From Phycomyces blakesleeanus NRRL 1555(-) (lineage: Eukaryota; Mucoromycota; Mucoromycetes; Mucorales; Phycomycetaceae), in assembly GCF_001638985.1 (NCBI RefSeq), contig NW_017265137.1:957054-1021053 (forward strand): a stretch of 64,000 nucleotides of DNA, in the 5' to 3' direction. A model generated the notes under the pieces. That model was not told where the DNA came from. It worked only from the letters and a program-made list of their open reading frames with translations, and made no database searches. Made by a program: the position numbers and the translations under genes. This document shows positions 10,165 to 23,400 of the stretch, in pieces. Within the stretch, counting starts at the first letter, position 1. Every line of letters begins with the position of its first letter.

Positions 10165-11980
10165 CTAGAAGCGAGTGCCCATAGATGATTGCCAAGTGTT
10201 TTGTTGATGTTTCTGTTGCTGTTGTTGTTGTTGTTGTTGCTGCATTAGCTGCTGCTGATAAAAATTATTTTGTTGGATTTGATAATAATTTTGTGGCTGT
10301 TGTAACTGTTGAATAGGTTGAATAAGCTGATCAAGCCATGATTGAGAAGGAACATCAATACAAGGCATGATTTCCTTTACGGGATGTTGATAATTTTGTT
10401 GTTGTTGTTGTTGTAGATAATTTTGTGGCTGTTGTTGGTGGGAATAATACATTGGTTGAGTAATAATAATATTATCTTGGTAAGATGTCACAGGAAGAGA
10501 TATGGGAAGTTCAAATGTGACGCCATTGATGACTGGACTGATGGGCCCGAGTGAGTATGATGGGACAAAACCAGGGGTAGATTCTGTGGTGGGTTGGACG
10601 AGGTAAGGCGTCGTTGTTATTGTTGTTGTTTTGGTTGTTTTGGCTGTTTTGGTTGTCTGGTCAGTGGTCGTTGTTGCCGGCATCCACCAGTTTTCATTGG
10701 GGGTTACCTCAACGCCAACAATGGTACCTGTAGTGGCGGTGGTACTAGTAATAGCTCCAGAATCAGCTCCAGCTGCAGCACTAGTAGTAGTAGTAGTAGT
10801 AGTAGTGGTGGCAGTAGCAGGTGGTTGAGTTGCAGCACAGAAGTCTGATTGTCCCTGAGAGAACACAAGTGAAATAGGAGAGGTTGATCCGGGATAGATC
10901 TGGTAAGCCTCGTCACCCGAGTGAGGGCTAGAGAGAGGCGAGGACTGGGCAAGTGAAGGGGTGGTTGAGGCCTGAATGTAGCCGGTGTCCAACATTGGAA
11001 ATGCATGTACCAGAGCACTTTCTTCAGTCGAAAGGGTCGGGTACACTTGATGCTGCTGTTCTTCTAACCAGAGAGTTGGTTCTCTCTTTTGCGCTTCTCG
11101 GGCTATCGGTACCGCGCACGAGGGAGCTGTATATCCATGGTTAGGATACCATTCATTTGCCATGTAGGAACCTTGAAAAAATAAATAATAAAAATAAAAA
11201 TAAAAATAAAAATAATAATAATGTGAGATTTTATTTCATTATTTATTGTTTGTTGTTTTATTATGCTTACCTTGATCATAAGATATAGAAGACGAAGAGG
11301 TTTGTCTCTGTCGTTTCTTGTATGGACCACGCTTCATACCCTTTTTACGTTCTTTACGTTCGGAATTAGAGCATGTTAGAGTCAAACCAAGTTTAAGACA
11401 TCTTTGGCACGGTCTTCCATCGTCACATTTTTTACATGCTTTTTGGCAATTGACTAAAATACATTTATGTATAAAAAAAAGAGGGGGGGAAAGGAAGGAA
11501 AGAAGAAAGGAAGGAGGAAGGCGTTTTTTTTAGTTAGTTAATTGGTTGCTGGAACACAGTTTGTATGAATAAGTCGAAATGCCGAGACGGAAATTTCCCC
11601 TGTGTGACATATGTTCTATTGTTAAAAAGAAGGAAAAAAGGGTAATTACCACATGCGTTCTTGACCTGTTTACGCTTGGGTTTTTCGTTCTTTGGGGTGG
11701 CGGTGGCGGCTGCAGTTGTGATTGCATTTACAGCTGCAGCAGCGGTATCATTTGTGTTTGTTCTATTTGGGTTTTCATTTGTATTTTCGCTTGCATTTGT
11801 ATTTGTGTTTGTGCTTGTATTTGTATATGCGTTTGTATTTGCGTTTGCGGTTATTGTAGATTTGGTTACTGCAAGGGGTATCGGATTAGGTTGGTCCGAG
11901 ATTCCAAGATAAGAATCATTGAGAGTATAGGTTTGGTTGGTAGCGTAGCCGGTAGGTGAGGTTATTGGGTTGAATTGCAT
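10165..11980 (-). CDS. Zn2Cys6 (fungal binuclear zinc cluster) transcription factor
   Basis: Three exons, 11650-11980, 11271-11453 and 10165-11171, join in phase 1 to give 506 residues. The zinc cluster is split by the first intron: KNACVNCQKACKKC and DDGRPCQRC, then LTLTC, giving Cys spacing 2-6-5-2-8. It is followed by a basic ERKERKKGMKRGPYKKR stretch. The N-terminal 90 residues are Asn/Thr-rich, and the C-terminal two thirds are Thr-, Pro- and Gln-rich with a polyQ run near the end (about 10207-10240). I see no fungal_trans regulatory domain. It should be a nuclear DNA-binding regulator; the target genes cannot be inferred. The family call is secure and the subgroup unknown. Confidence 0.88.
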
Positions 11981-12370
11981 GATAATTAAAAATTCGTCTG
12001 TTCGTCTGTGAATTTGAGATACAGTGAATGAAGGTTTTGGTTCAGGTTTGTTTCTGGGGCTTATAAATGGAGGATAAAAAAAAGGGGGGGGGGGGGGGAA
12101 GGGACGGATTTTTATATATGGATATAATATATATATTATAATTATGGTCTTAGAGAAAGGTAATAGGCAAGTAGTGCAGTAGTAAAGTAGAGGAAGAAAA
12201 GAACAAAAAAAAAGATTCGGTAGCCTTTGGTCTTTTTGTTTGTTTCGAGGCCGTAGCAAGAGAACAAACGACAAATGAAGAGAGCAGTAGTTTTTATATA
12301 GACACCAAAAATAAAAATTAAAAAAATAATTAAAAATAAAAATATCCAAAATAGATTGCTCTAATTTGAT

Positions 12371-12456
12371 ATTTCATTGGTCCACACACTTTAGTCTAAA
12401 AAATTCATTACTGACTTGGACCTACCAAAGTCTAGTGGACCATTCATAATGAAAGA
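12371..12456. repeat. Short imperfect inverted repeat
   Basis: The left arm near 12373-12396 reads TTTCATTGGTCCACACACTT. The right arm near 12430-12456, reverse-complemented, reads TTTCAT...TGGTCCAC...ACTTT with a small insertion. The arms enclose about 30 bp. It may be a tiny transposon remnant or a regulatory palindrome upstream of the zinc-cluster gene. Confidence 0.4.
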
Positions 12457-14740
12457 TTAAATGATACAAAGATTCTTGTACTCTAATACAATTATAATCA
12501 TTCTTTCTCATCTCTTCTATTCTATTCTTCTCTTCTTTCTTCTATAGTGTAAATATATCATAGTAATGATGCCTGTAATATTCACCTTTCTTTGTGTATG
12601 TGTGTGCGCGCACAATTTGTGTACAGGGTATATATATAGTTGTATAATTGTATAAGAAATATCTATATTTATTTTGATTTTGATTTTGATTTTGATTTTG
12701 ATTTTGATTGTCCCATAACTATATATAAATATTTGTATTCTATTAAGTTTTCAAATACTTTTGCACCGGAAATAGTATTAATGACTTCAATGCCTATGAT
12801 GATGATGTCTATGATGATGATATTCAAGAGGAACACATAAGCCAAATCGAGTCTAAAGTCTTTTTTTTTTAATGCTTATTCTTCTTTATACTCATTAGAC
12901 TTGCACTTATACTACAAACACACATACAATGTATAGCGTTTTTTTTATTGTTTTCCCTTGGCCCGGTAAATAATTTAGTCGTTAAACAAATGAAGACTAT
13001 AAGATGATGAAATGTTTTGTTTGTTTGTTTGTTTGCTTACTAGATTATTGTAAGTTTTAAGGAATAAAGAAAATAATTATTCCAGTATTATTCAATTCAA
13101 TTTGATTTGATTTCATTCAATTCAATTCGATTCAATTTGATCCAAGTATTCAATGGTGTGATGAAATTCCCACTTCTTCTTTTGTAATCATATGTATATG
13201 TATATTTATATTTATATATATTTGTATTCAAGAGCGTCGTCAGAACAGTGAGTGTAATATTCTATTGTGAATTGGGGGAAAAGTGATGGGTTCCTTCCTG
13301 TTCTGGTAGATTCCAAATAAGCGTACAAAAACAGAGAGAGAGAGAGAGATCTTTATTTATTGTATTGTATTGTTGCATTTGGGCAATATATATATATACA
13401 TGCACACACACGTACAACTGCCGATCTCGGATTATTTGTATCGTACAAGAGTATTACCAAACAATTCGTAAGCATATGTCTATGCCTGTGTCTATGATTG
13501 TCTGTCTGAATGTATCTATGTACGTAGGAGTTGCTTACATAGTCAAATAGACTGTCCTAGATTGACTGCTTCCCTTTTTCTTTTTCCTTCCAGAGTTTCA
13601 CAATCTCGTAAAAAATAAGAATAAAGTGTAAGCCACGTTGTGAGATGAGTGCAGGGAATTAGGATGTACAAGCCAAAAACCAGAAATTGTATTGTATTGT
13701 ATTGTATTGTATCGTATCGAATCAAATTGAATTGAATTGAATTGAATTTGGCTTTAAAGAGTAATTTATATTATTGAAACAAGAAGTACAGGCATTTCAA
13801 AATAGATATATAGATGAATGAATATTATGTACATTGCTTAATACCATCACTACCATTTTTTACAGTATTAGTAAGACACCTTTTATTCTTTCATTTGTTT
13901 ATGTATTTTAATATAGTGCACGTTCCTCACATATTCATCGTCCGTTCAATAGGTTTGTATCGATATTTCTTACATTATTTTCAGTCTGTGCCTTGCGATA
14001 CCCAGCCCAGAATAAATACCAAAAGTGTACTAATGATACTAACCCTAAGCAAATACAAAAAAAGAAGTACATAATCGAACGATTTATTTATTTTTGGCAC
14101 ATACATATAAAATAAATAATAAACAGTCTGTTCAATTCCCAAAAACTGCACGTTTTTCTATTGCTGTCTTTAATTATTATTATTTTCTGGTAATACAATC
14201 ATAATCGAGTAAGGCTCAATTGTCAAAAGACAAATTTATACATAGCTATATAGCTTTATGGATATTCTTATTCATATACGTATTTTTTGATAAAATAATT
14301 GAAAATAATAATACCAATACTATAGGGTCGAAAAGCGTGGCACTGTGGCGCCAAAATTGACAGAGAATTACTATTACTATTACTATCATTTATAATATAT
14401 AAATAAATTAAATAAAAAAATAGATAAATTCAATCAGCAAGTCAATCTACCAATAAACACACTGTACATATAGATACCATTAAACTGAACTGAATTGAAT
14501 AAAATATAATAGTCTGAATATACTATTACTATAATCATCTATTACTACAAAAGAACCTGGTGCTCGTAGAATTGCACGCTCAAGATAAATTATATAGCCT
14601 TATGTAGTCTACTATATAAGCCATCTAACTACACTGTATATATATATATATATATATATATATGATTGAAGGAACATGGAATGGAACGGAAGTAAGATTT
14701 TTCTCTTTTTCTTTTTCCTTCGTTCTTTCTTTCCGTAACA

Positions 14741-14813
14741 AACGTTGTATCGTGTGCCTCGGTGACACGCCGTAGCACATTAGCCGGAACCACGGCACAT
14801 CGAGGCAACGTGT
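14741..14813. other. GC-rich imperfect hairpin in AT-rich DNA
   Basis: In a region that is otherwise about 75% AT, this 73-bp island can fold. TGCCTCG (14755-14761) pairs with CGAGGCA (14801-14807). GCCGT (14769-14773) pairs with ACGGC (14792-14796), leaving an 18-nt loop with AGCCGGAACC. No tRNA B-box or known small-RNA signature was recognised. It could be a structured RNA or a transposon end. Confidence 0.4.
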
Positions 14814-15194
14814 AATATATTTATTTATATATATATTTTAATTTTTATTTTAAAAACATACAAAAAAAAGAGTGCTTCTGTATGTATTGGAAGTGAATAC
14901 AATATTGTATGAGATTCCAATAAATAAATGGTCATTGTTCTACAAGGTGGCTTATTGATCACTATCACTATCACTATCCCTATCAATATCATTCTATATT
15001 ATATTATATTCAATGTACTCTACACGTGGCCTGCTACCTGTTTTACATACCTAAAACCTTTTATTATTATTATGATTGTAACCCGTGCCTTTATTCTCTC
15101 TCTCTCTTTTTTTTTTTTATTTATTTTATATTTTTTTATTTATTTATTTTTTATATTTAATTTGGATACGTGTAACCTGTTTTGATAGTGTAAC

Positions 15195-15234
15195 CAACCT
15201 AGCAACCTAGCAACCTAGCAACCTAGCAACCTAC
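15195..15234 (+). repeat. 8-bp tandem repeat, five units of CAACCTAG
   Basis: Five consecutive units, the last with one mismatch. The unit resembles, but is not, a TTAGGG-type telomere repeat. Confidence 0.85.
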
Positions 15235-15324
15235 CAACCAATACAATACACAATATATCTATATACACATAGCAAAAAAAAAGTTTCTTTTTTTTTCATG
15301 ACTGTGATTTGTATTCAAAACAAA

Positions 15325-15359
<35 letters not shown>

Positions 15360-15814
15360 ATATAGTTTATTAAATATCATATAATAATTTGTAACAGCAA
15401 CAACAGTAGTAATGACTATGCTTCTAATTGATGTAATTACTTTAATTGTAAAATATAATTATATTTAGCTTTAGGCTTATTTTTTTTACGAGACTTAACG
15501 AAGCTAGTAGTAACAACATTTACAGAAAGAGAGAGAGAGAGAAGAAGAGGAGGGAGAGAAAAGAGAGTTTTATCAGCTGACAAGATAGGAAATCTTTAAT
15601 GGGAAACTCCGTTTATCATCTCTCTCTCTTTTTGTTTGTCTATTTCTACCTCTCAAGGCAATACTTTAATAATAATATATGTAAATACTTCTTTGCCATA
15701 CGTATATATTCAAAAACTATGCAACCGTTATATATATATATATATATATAGATTTGTTATTAAAGTGTTCAAGAGAGAAAATACTTGTGTATATATAAAA
15801 TACATACATACATA

Positions 15815-15820
<6 letters not shown>

Positions 15821-15877
<57 letters not shown>

Positions 15878-15880
15878 ATG
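15821..15880 (+). repeat. TATG/TG compound microsatellite
   Basis: About seven TATG units run directly into a TG run of roughly 15 units. Confidence 0.85.
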
Positions 15881-16707
15881 GTAATATAAGGATAACAATA
15901 AGGGTAATAGTAATAGTAGTAATAATAGTAGTAATAGAAAAGGTAATATATATATATATGTATGTATGTATTTTATATAATGTGATGTGTAGAGTGTAGT
16001 CTAGTATTTGTTGTATATTATATCTCTTTTCCTCCTCTGCCTCCTTCTTTATCTCTCTCTCTCTCTCTCTTCTTACACTCGTACACTGTACTACAGCAAA
16101 TACATACATACAGATACATAAAAATACAATTACGACAAAATTCAATCAAAAGAATAAGAATAAGAAGATGTACAAAAATAAGATAACATAAAAGGAGAGT
16201 GTGTGGAGGTAAGGGTAAGTATGAAGGTAAAAGATGTGGGGTGGTCTACAGGTATAAAGGATATAAAGTAAGAAGAAAGAAAGAAACAAAGAAAAGTTTT
16301 TGTGCAAAAATTAAAGAAAAATATATATATAAAAAGGGTTATAATAATAATATTAATAATGATAATGATGATGATGCTGATAATAGTATTGATAATAATT
16401 ATCAGCCATTATTATATCTTCTTCCTCCTCTTCTCTTACTTTGTCTATAAGTCTATCATCAGTACTACCATCATCATCATCATTAATATCAATATCGATA
16501 TTAATATTAATATTAATATTACTATTATCGTTGGCATTGTCATTGTCACTGTCACTGTCACTGTCATTATCATTATCATTATCATTATCATTATCGTTTT
16601 TTCTTTTCTCTTTTTTCTTCTTTCTTTCTTTCTTTCTTTCTCTTTTCATTCCTTCTTCTTCTTTCCTTTCTCGCTCTCTTTTCTTCTTTATCTTTCTGTC
16701 TTTGTTT

Positions 16708-17808
16708 TTATAAGGTGGCCAAAGGTGATCCAAGTGATCCAAAGGAGTGGATGATGCTCCAGAGCTTAGGATCTGGTGTTTCAGAGCTTCCTCCTTTTGA
16801 CTTGGCCTCTAGATTGTCTCTATCTCTCTGGAGAGTTGCATGGTCTAGCCAGGCATCGGGTTCTATGATGCGAGACAGTCTGTATTTTACGCCAAGATAG
16901 CTGAGATAGCTGCTTTTGGGGAATACTCGCACACGCTTGACGTTTGGGAAGTGGGAGTCGGTGATATCCACAAAGGTTCCACCCAGTGAAAGAGTGTGTT
17001 CCAATTTGGCTTGGTTTGGAACGTCGAACGGAATCCATTTCTCGTCCATAAAAATAAGCCATGTAGAGTTTGAAAGGGAAAACGAGCTATTCGAGAGCGA
17101 AAGTGAATTCGAAGTCGAATTTGAATTCAAATTTGAGAGCGAAAGCGAGAATGAGAGTCCATTTGAGTTTAGGTTTGAGTTTAGGTTTGATGCTGTTGGT
17201 GTTGGTGTGGTGATGGTGGATGACAGAATCTGTTGGTGTGGTGGCGATAGATAAGAAGTAGGAGAAGGGGAAGGAGGAGAGCGTAAATGAGGAATCGGAT
17301 TTGATGAACGCGTGATTGTGGTTCCTGGTGATGAGGATGATAATGGGGAGGAGGAAGACAGACCCATAGACGATGGAATTTGGCTGTGGTTACTATGGTT
17401 ACTATGGTTGCTGTGGTTGCTGTGGTTGCTGTGGTTGCTATGGTTATAATTATAGTTATAGTGGTGGGTTGGGGTTGGGATAAAATGTGTCGGTGTCCTG
17501 TGTTTTTCTTGTGACTCTCCCCCTCCTCGTATCCCTGAGGCCGGGCTCATGGGATGATAAACTGGGTTTCCGTGTGATGATAATGATAATGGTGATGCTG
17601 ATGCTGGTGGTGCTAGTACTGGTACTGGTACTGGCGCTGGTACTGGTACAGGCGCTGGCAATGGTGATGATATTGGTGCCATTATTATATTGGTGCCATT
17701 ATTGTGGATATTATTGCTGCTTTGGTTTGAATGGTGATAACTCTTTGTGTGCCTTGCACGACGAAGGTGATGATTGTACAAAGGATTTACTTCTGAATAG
17801 GTGCTCAT
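16708..17808 (-). CDS. Low-complexity protein with a C-terminal WWE-like module
   Basis: One intronless frame of 366 codons starts at ATG 17808 and ends at 16708. Residues 1-250 are low complexity: His/Asn repeats (HSNHSNHSN), a Pro-Ala-Val run (PAPVPVPAPVP) and Ser/Asn/Leu repeats. The last 115 residues are ordinary globular sequence: STWLIFMDEKWIPFDVPNQ, then LEHTLSLGGTFVDI and YLSYLGVKYRLSRI. The W-x7-W-I-P-F-x4-N-Q-x2-LE pattern resembles a WWE domain, a fold that binds ADP-ribose or ubiquitin-system partners, but this is my inference. Repeats in the N-terminal part are likely to vary in length between strains. No function is assigned. Confidence 0.6.
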   Translation of the reverse strand: MSTYSEVNPLYNHHLRRARHTKSYHHSNQSSNNIHNNGTNIIMAPISSPLPAPVPVPAPVPVPVLAPPASASPLSLSSHGNPVYHPMSPASGIRGGGESQEKHRTPTHFIPTPTHHYNYNYNHSNHSNHSNHSNHSNHSNHSQIPSSMGLSSSSPLSSSSPGTTITRSSNPIPHLRSPPSPSPTSYLSPPHQQILSSTITTPTPTASNLNSNLNSNGLSFSLSLSNLNSNSTSNSLSLSNSSFSLSNSTWLIFMDEKWIPFDVPNQAKLEHTLSLGGTFVDITDSHFPNVKRVRVFPKSSYLSYLGVKYRLSRIIEPDAWLDHATLQRDRDNLEAKSKGGSSETPDPKLWSIIHSFGSLGSPLATL

Positions 17809-20469
17809 TTTTTCTTGTTTTTTTTTGTCTTGTTTTGTCTTGTCTTTTCTTGTGTTATTGTATATTATTGGATATAATTTGATTTGATTTGACTTGATTT
17901 TAGTTGTAATTTTTTTTTATATCTAATTATATAAAATAAATTCAACCTATTTACAAATAAATGTTAAAACTTGAAATAATCTTGCTTTTTTCTTTCTTTC
18001 TTTGGTCTATAAAGAAGAAGAGGAAGAAGAGGTTTAAGAGAAATTTGTACTTACAAACGAAATGAAATGAAATGAAATAAAATGAGATAAAATAAAATAA
18101 AATTTAAATTTAAATTTAAAATTAATGTGTAAATATATATTTTGATTATTTTAAATATGAAAAATAATAGTGAAAAAAAAGAAGAAGAAAAAGAAGAAGA
18201 AGAAGAAGAACAAAGGATTTGAAAATTTTATAAATGTTTAAATTTATATTATAAATATATATATGATATATATTAAATAATAATAAAGTATAAAAACTAT
18301 ACGAGTCAAAACAGCTGTAATTTACTATCCTAACGACAGAATAATAAGATTCCACACCCCACAAAGATTATCAAATATAATAGTAACATAGATAAATATC
18401 TTTTATATATATATATTATATAAAGGAAGAGAAAAGAGCCATCATTACTATTACTATTCATTATACCTATCGCTGAATATATTTGTGTATAGACGTGTAT
18501 ACAAGTATTTGCGAGTGTGTGATTCTATTTACTAATACTGTTCACCAGCGTGCGCGGTTAGATATCAGGTTAATTCAACCAGATAACTACCCTGCGATTA
18601 CTCAGCCTCCGCATTTTATTGTATTACTAAAATACCTTGTTGGTATTTATACTTTGGTAGTGGTTTATTTTACATTTACTTTTAGAAAGTGGGACTTGTA
18701 AGCGAGGTAGATTAGTACATTGCTTTTGGTAATTAAAATCCTTATTTTAGAATTTTTCCAATTACCAGGTCAATATATGGTGTTTTTTTCTATCATGTAG
18801 CTGACAAATATATCCACACGGAGTTAAATAAATTACTATATAAAGCATTTTTTTCCATCAGTTATCTGGTTGAATTAACCTGATATTTAACGACGTACGC
18901 TGGCGAACAGGATTATTAAATATATTGCTGTAGCGTCTATAAAGAAAAACCCTATCCCCGTAAGTATTGTTCTCGTATTTATATTTAAATTTACCTAGTC
19001 ATATTTTTACTCGATTGGTTAATGATGGAGGAAGTAATATAAGCACCAAACATAAACAATAGCGATTATGTGACATTGCTTATAAGCGGTAGTGTAGTAA
19101 AGATTGCTCATATAGCCAATTTTTAGGTAGCTTTGCTGGTTTTCTCTTCTGTTAAATGTTATATTGGAGCCTTTTCTAATGCTATTCTTAATAACTGGAA
19201 CGATATATCTCTAAAAGATGCTCTACTATCTTTAATAGCCATTGGATTGATTTACTGCAGTCTTTTTTTTAAAGCCTTTTTAACTGAATGGTACAATTAA
19301 TGAGGAACAGAAGCATAATAGCATATAAACAAGAGTTCTTAGGATAAATACTAGATAAACTGCAACGTAGACCAACAATCTAAATAATCCAAACCATACT
19401 CGAGTCAATGTATTCTAAGGGGGGGAAGAGCTTCAAGCATTGGGCTCCAGATAGAAAGAAAGAGATCAACTTTGGTATATCTTTGTGTATGGTTTGATCG
19501 ATATATGAGGATAATGGTATATGACTTGTGAATACGTTTGTAAGATATCTTATTCCACAAAAACTTGATATATTTGTAGTGCTTATTCTAAAATATTATA
19601 CTATTCCATATCGCCTAGATGTCTGGGAAAGGCATATCTGTCTTATATAGTTATGGACCGTATTCTTTATGTACTGGATGTTATCCTGTAAGCTTTGAAT
19701 AATTAGGGAATGTGGGTATTACTTATTTTTCTTTAACAATTAATAAAAGAAGAAAGGGTGAATAGCAACAAATAAATTCAATATTATTTTAATCTATCTT
19801 GGGATCAGAAAATAACTGGTAACTTTTTGGATAATTTAGTCGATAAAAGTTGGCTGCTAATTTGAGCAAGAGGAAAATCGACTAGATTAGCGAAAAAAGA
19901 AATCAGATTTCTTTTTTGGAATTGACGATTTTTCCCCGGCCCGACTATAGGCAAGAAAAAGTGTCCTACTCATGGGATCAAATAGGAGATTCATTAAATG
20001 AATCATGGGGTCCATTTTCTCCTTATTATTTTATTCTGCTGAACTGTGGCGATTCTCATCCTTGTAACTTTTTTGTTTTTTTTGTTTTGTTTTTTGTGTG
20101 TAGTCATATTGGTTTTGTACGACAATGAATTACATTAAAATACACACACACACACATCACATCGTACGTTTGTTTGTTTAAATATGTGAATAGTTTTTGA
20201 AACGTTTCAATATATACATATTAGTATTCTTGAGCCCCCCCTTTTGTGTGAAGTGAATAAGATAGAGGGTGTAAATGTGTTTCATGGTGTATAGTTAACT
20301 AACTAGCTAATTAAACATTATGTGTTTTGTTACAACCCCACACGACCATGTGTATTATTAATAATAATTTTTTTATTCATGTATTTATTCATTTACTTAT
20401 TTACTTATTTAACTCCATCTCATTCTGTTTCTTTTGGTTTCGTTTCGTTCTGTTTCGTTACATTTTGTT
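17809..20469. other. Intergenic interval holding a MITE-like element
   Basis: Apart from the inverted-repeat element at 18526-18924, this 2.66-kb stretch shows AAG and ATTT repeats (18000-18260) and unique AT-rich sequence at 18940-20100 of unknown origin. An unsupported 70-codon ORF lies at 19916-20128. Confidence 0.5.
18526..18924. mobile_element. MITE-like element with about 60-bp terminal inverted repeats
   Basis: The left arm (18526-18588) and the right arm (about 18862-18924, reversed) align almost base for base. They share ATTTA-TAAT-CTGTTC-CCAGCGT, then a 26-bp identical core containing ATCAGGTTAATTCAACCAG. The roughly 270-bp centre has no ORF. The outer boundary and the target duplication are unclear because similarity fades gradually in AT-rich sequence. 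This is the structure of a non-autonomous DNA transposon. Confidence 0.75.
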
Positions 20470-23400
20470 TCATTCTACTCTTGGGCTATCTAAGTTGTGA
20501 AGTTGCTTTCCAACAAGGTAAGCATCGTCTCTGGCTACACGCAACCAAACTTTCAGTAATCTGGCACACAGTATCCAAGCCCCAACTAGAACCAGCAGCA
20601 AAAGGACGGCAGGATAGATGAAGCGCAATAGAACGAGTTGGTCAATCTTATCGCCTTTTTATATTAATATACATAAATAAATAAATGAATAAACAAGAAA
20701 GAGAGACATTGATATTAATACTTTGCCTTTTCTTTGTTGATTATGTAGATGTATATACTATAAGTCAGTCAAGTTTAAAGTTACCTAAAAGCTGTGTCAG
20801 CCCCCATGCCACTATGCCAGGTACAGCAATTGCTGCCACAGCTGCCATGACAACTGGTGCTGCAATTGACCGTGTTACAACCCATGGGTTCAGCTGCATA
20901 GGATCATTTCCAAATATCTGATCCAACCGTCTTTGCCAGCGGTTGTTGGGTAGCACATAGATCGTCCCGCGTGCTATACACATGTAGACGACGCCATAAA
21001 GCCAATCCTATTTGTATTATATAAGTTTGTATATATATATTGTGTGTGTGAGTAAAAAAAAAAAAGAGAGAAAGTATTTAATTAATATATATATATATAT
21101 ATATGCTTTTCCCTTCTTTTTTTTCCCAAGTCTAATCCCTTTTCCCTCTCTTTCTTTCTTTCTTTCTTTCTTATTATTAGCATTCTTCCTTTTTGCTATT
21201 TTCTTTACCTGTGATATGTATAGAGTAATGGGATCATTGGCCTTGACACATGAAATTGGGATAAACACATATAATTCAATCAGAATTCCTAACAAGAGTG
21301 GGGTAACAACACCCAGCACAATTCCCAAGTATAGGAATCCCGTAACCTAGAAAATCAGAAGAAAACTAAGAATACATATCTATATATATAATAATAATAA
21401 TAATAATAAAATAAATAATTTACCGTAATACACAACTTCCTGACAGACTCAATTCTATCCGCAGCCGAGGCTGATTGGAAATATTCATGGTATCCCAACA
21501 CAGTCTTAACTGCACCAGCAATACCCAGTAAAATGGATGCCCCAAGTCCGAATGAGTACAGATCGTGAACCCTAGTATTAGGTGCAAAATAAGCACTAAA
21601 CAAATGTCGACCCAAAACAACTGCACAAACACAAGCACAAGCACACAAGCACAAACATGTCAATACTCTAATTTTCTTCTTTTTTCTGTTGTCGTTGTTG
21701 TTGTTTCAAAATAAGAACAATTATTATCATTATTATTATCATTATTGACTTACGTGGCCCAATAGTCAAGGTAGCCAAAACAATGCAAATTGAGATCCAC
21801 AAAAGAATCAAGAATAAAATAACCTAATTTTATATATATATATATATAAATCAATAAAAGTTATAACCAACAAACCACACCTTATAATAGTAATGATTTT
21901 CATCATCATTAAACTTACCCTGGCTTTAAAGTGTGATGGAATGTAGACAATTGTAGTGGTTGCATCTTGATTATCAGACCCAGATGCTGCAGGGTGTCCT
22001 CGTAATCGTTCGGTTTCATCAATGGCCTCGAAAGTAACAGGGTCCACAGGTACAAGCATCGACTGATCAGGAACCACAGGAACTCCATCCAATTTTGGTG
22101 CTCTGACCAACATTCCGTCCTTTTCGAATACAACACTATCATCATTGTTCTCATAGCCTTCATAATATTCATGTTCATTTTCGTTTTCGCCTGCTCTTCT
22201 TCCCCTTTCGTTGTTGTTTGTTGGGTTTGAGATAGTCACATCGGAAAATCCATGTTCTGGCACACTTGCCTTCTTGAACAATAGCCAGGCCATCAAGGTC
22301 TTTCTCACATGGCGTCCCTCTTCCTCAGGGTATCTACCACCCAGCATAAACGAAGACAGTCTAAGCGACCGAGACACAACGCGCCACCAAACCAACAAGC
22401 AATCCTTGGCAATGTCTTGGCCATTGATCTGTTGCACAATAAGCGGCAAAATCATCTCAAGTCCCACAAGGTCCACAGCCAATGTAGACAAAGGAATACT
22501 AAATAAAGAAAGAAAGAAAGAAAGAAAAAAAAAGGGAAAAGGCAGAATTTTTTTTTTGGTTTGGTTTGGTTTGTTAATAATAAAGATAATAAACCCAATT
22601 TACACACACGCACAAGAAAACACCTATATACATTATATATATATATATGTGTGTGTGTATAGGTTTCCAATTAAATCATTAACTTACTCGAATGACCAAC
22701 GAAGAGGATACACATCAAAATAGTGCCCGATTGCATAGGTTGGAACTCCCACTCCAACAAGAACCATGATAGAGTACATCATTGCGCTGTGACTGATCTT
22801 CTGGAACAGTGTCACCGCTGGGCGATCGACCATTTCTTGCACTGGATGGAACTGGGGGTCATTTGGATCACGGATGAACCATAGGACACCTGGCCGGATA
22901 ACCTTTCTGCATAGTCCAATAAACGCAGCAAAGTGAAACAGGAATCCTGTACCAGCAAACCAGTGCAGGAAGCAAGAAGACAACGGGTTGGTCCGGTAGA
23001 ACGCCAGACGAGTGGCAAGCGAGGCATTGGCAAACAACGGAAGAGTCGAGATGTCAAGTAAAATTCCGCACACAATTGGGAATGCAATCAGTTCGATTCC
23101 AATAAAACACACGACCTTTAAAAAGATTCCTTGTTGGTTCAGGATTTCTTCCAATGTATTTTCAGCACCAGCACCAGCACCGACAGCAGCTCCTCCTCTT
23201 CTGGTCAGAGAGCCATGCTGTCTTCTTGAGAGGTACCAGGAACCAAACAGAACCAAAATCACATATCCGACCAAAACACACACTGTTCGGTCAATACCGG
23301 TCTGTTCAACTGCAAATTGGTGCCACCGTTTGAGAGCAAGGCTGACGATCATTTCTGCTTTCTCTTGAATCATCGAAAGATCCGGAATGCCGGTTTCAAA

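Larger units (their letters stand above)
11981..16707. other. Gene-free, repeat-rich 4.7-kb interval
   Basis: This interval includes the promoter of the zinc-cluster gene and the 3' side of the WWE-like gene. Visible content is poly-G at about 12086-12098, a GATTTT tandem near 12671-12708, GA/AT microsatellites, a short inverted repeat at 12371-12456, a GC-rich hairpin at 14741-14813 and an 8-bp tandem at 15195-15234. A TATG/TG microsatellite lies at 15821-15880, and ATT/CATTAT runs at 16340-16600. ORFs here are made of these repeats and are not genes. Confidence 0.6.

Noticed and set aside
15195..15234. CAACCTAG repeat considered as telomeric
   Set aside because: Only five units, 8 bp long, internal, and not a known TTAGGG-type unit.
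15636..16754. Several ORFs on both strands around 15.7-16.7 kb
   Set aside because: They consist of TATG, TG, ATT and CATTAT microsatellites, without globular sequence or splice support.
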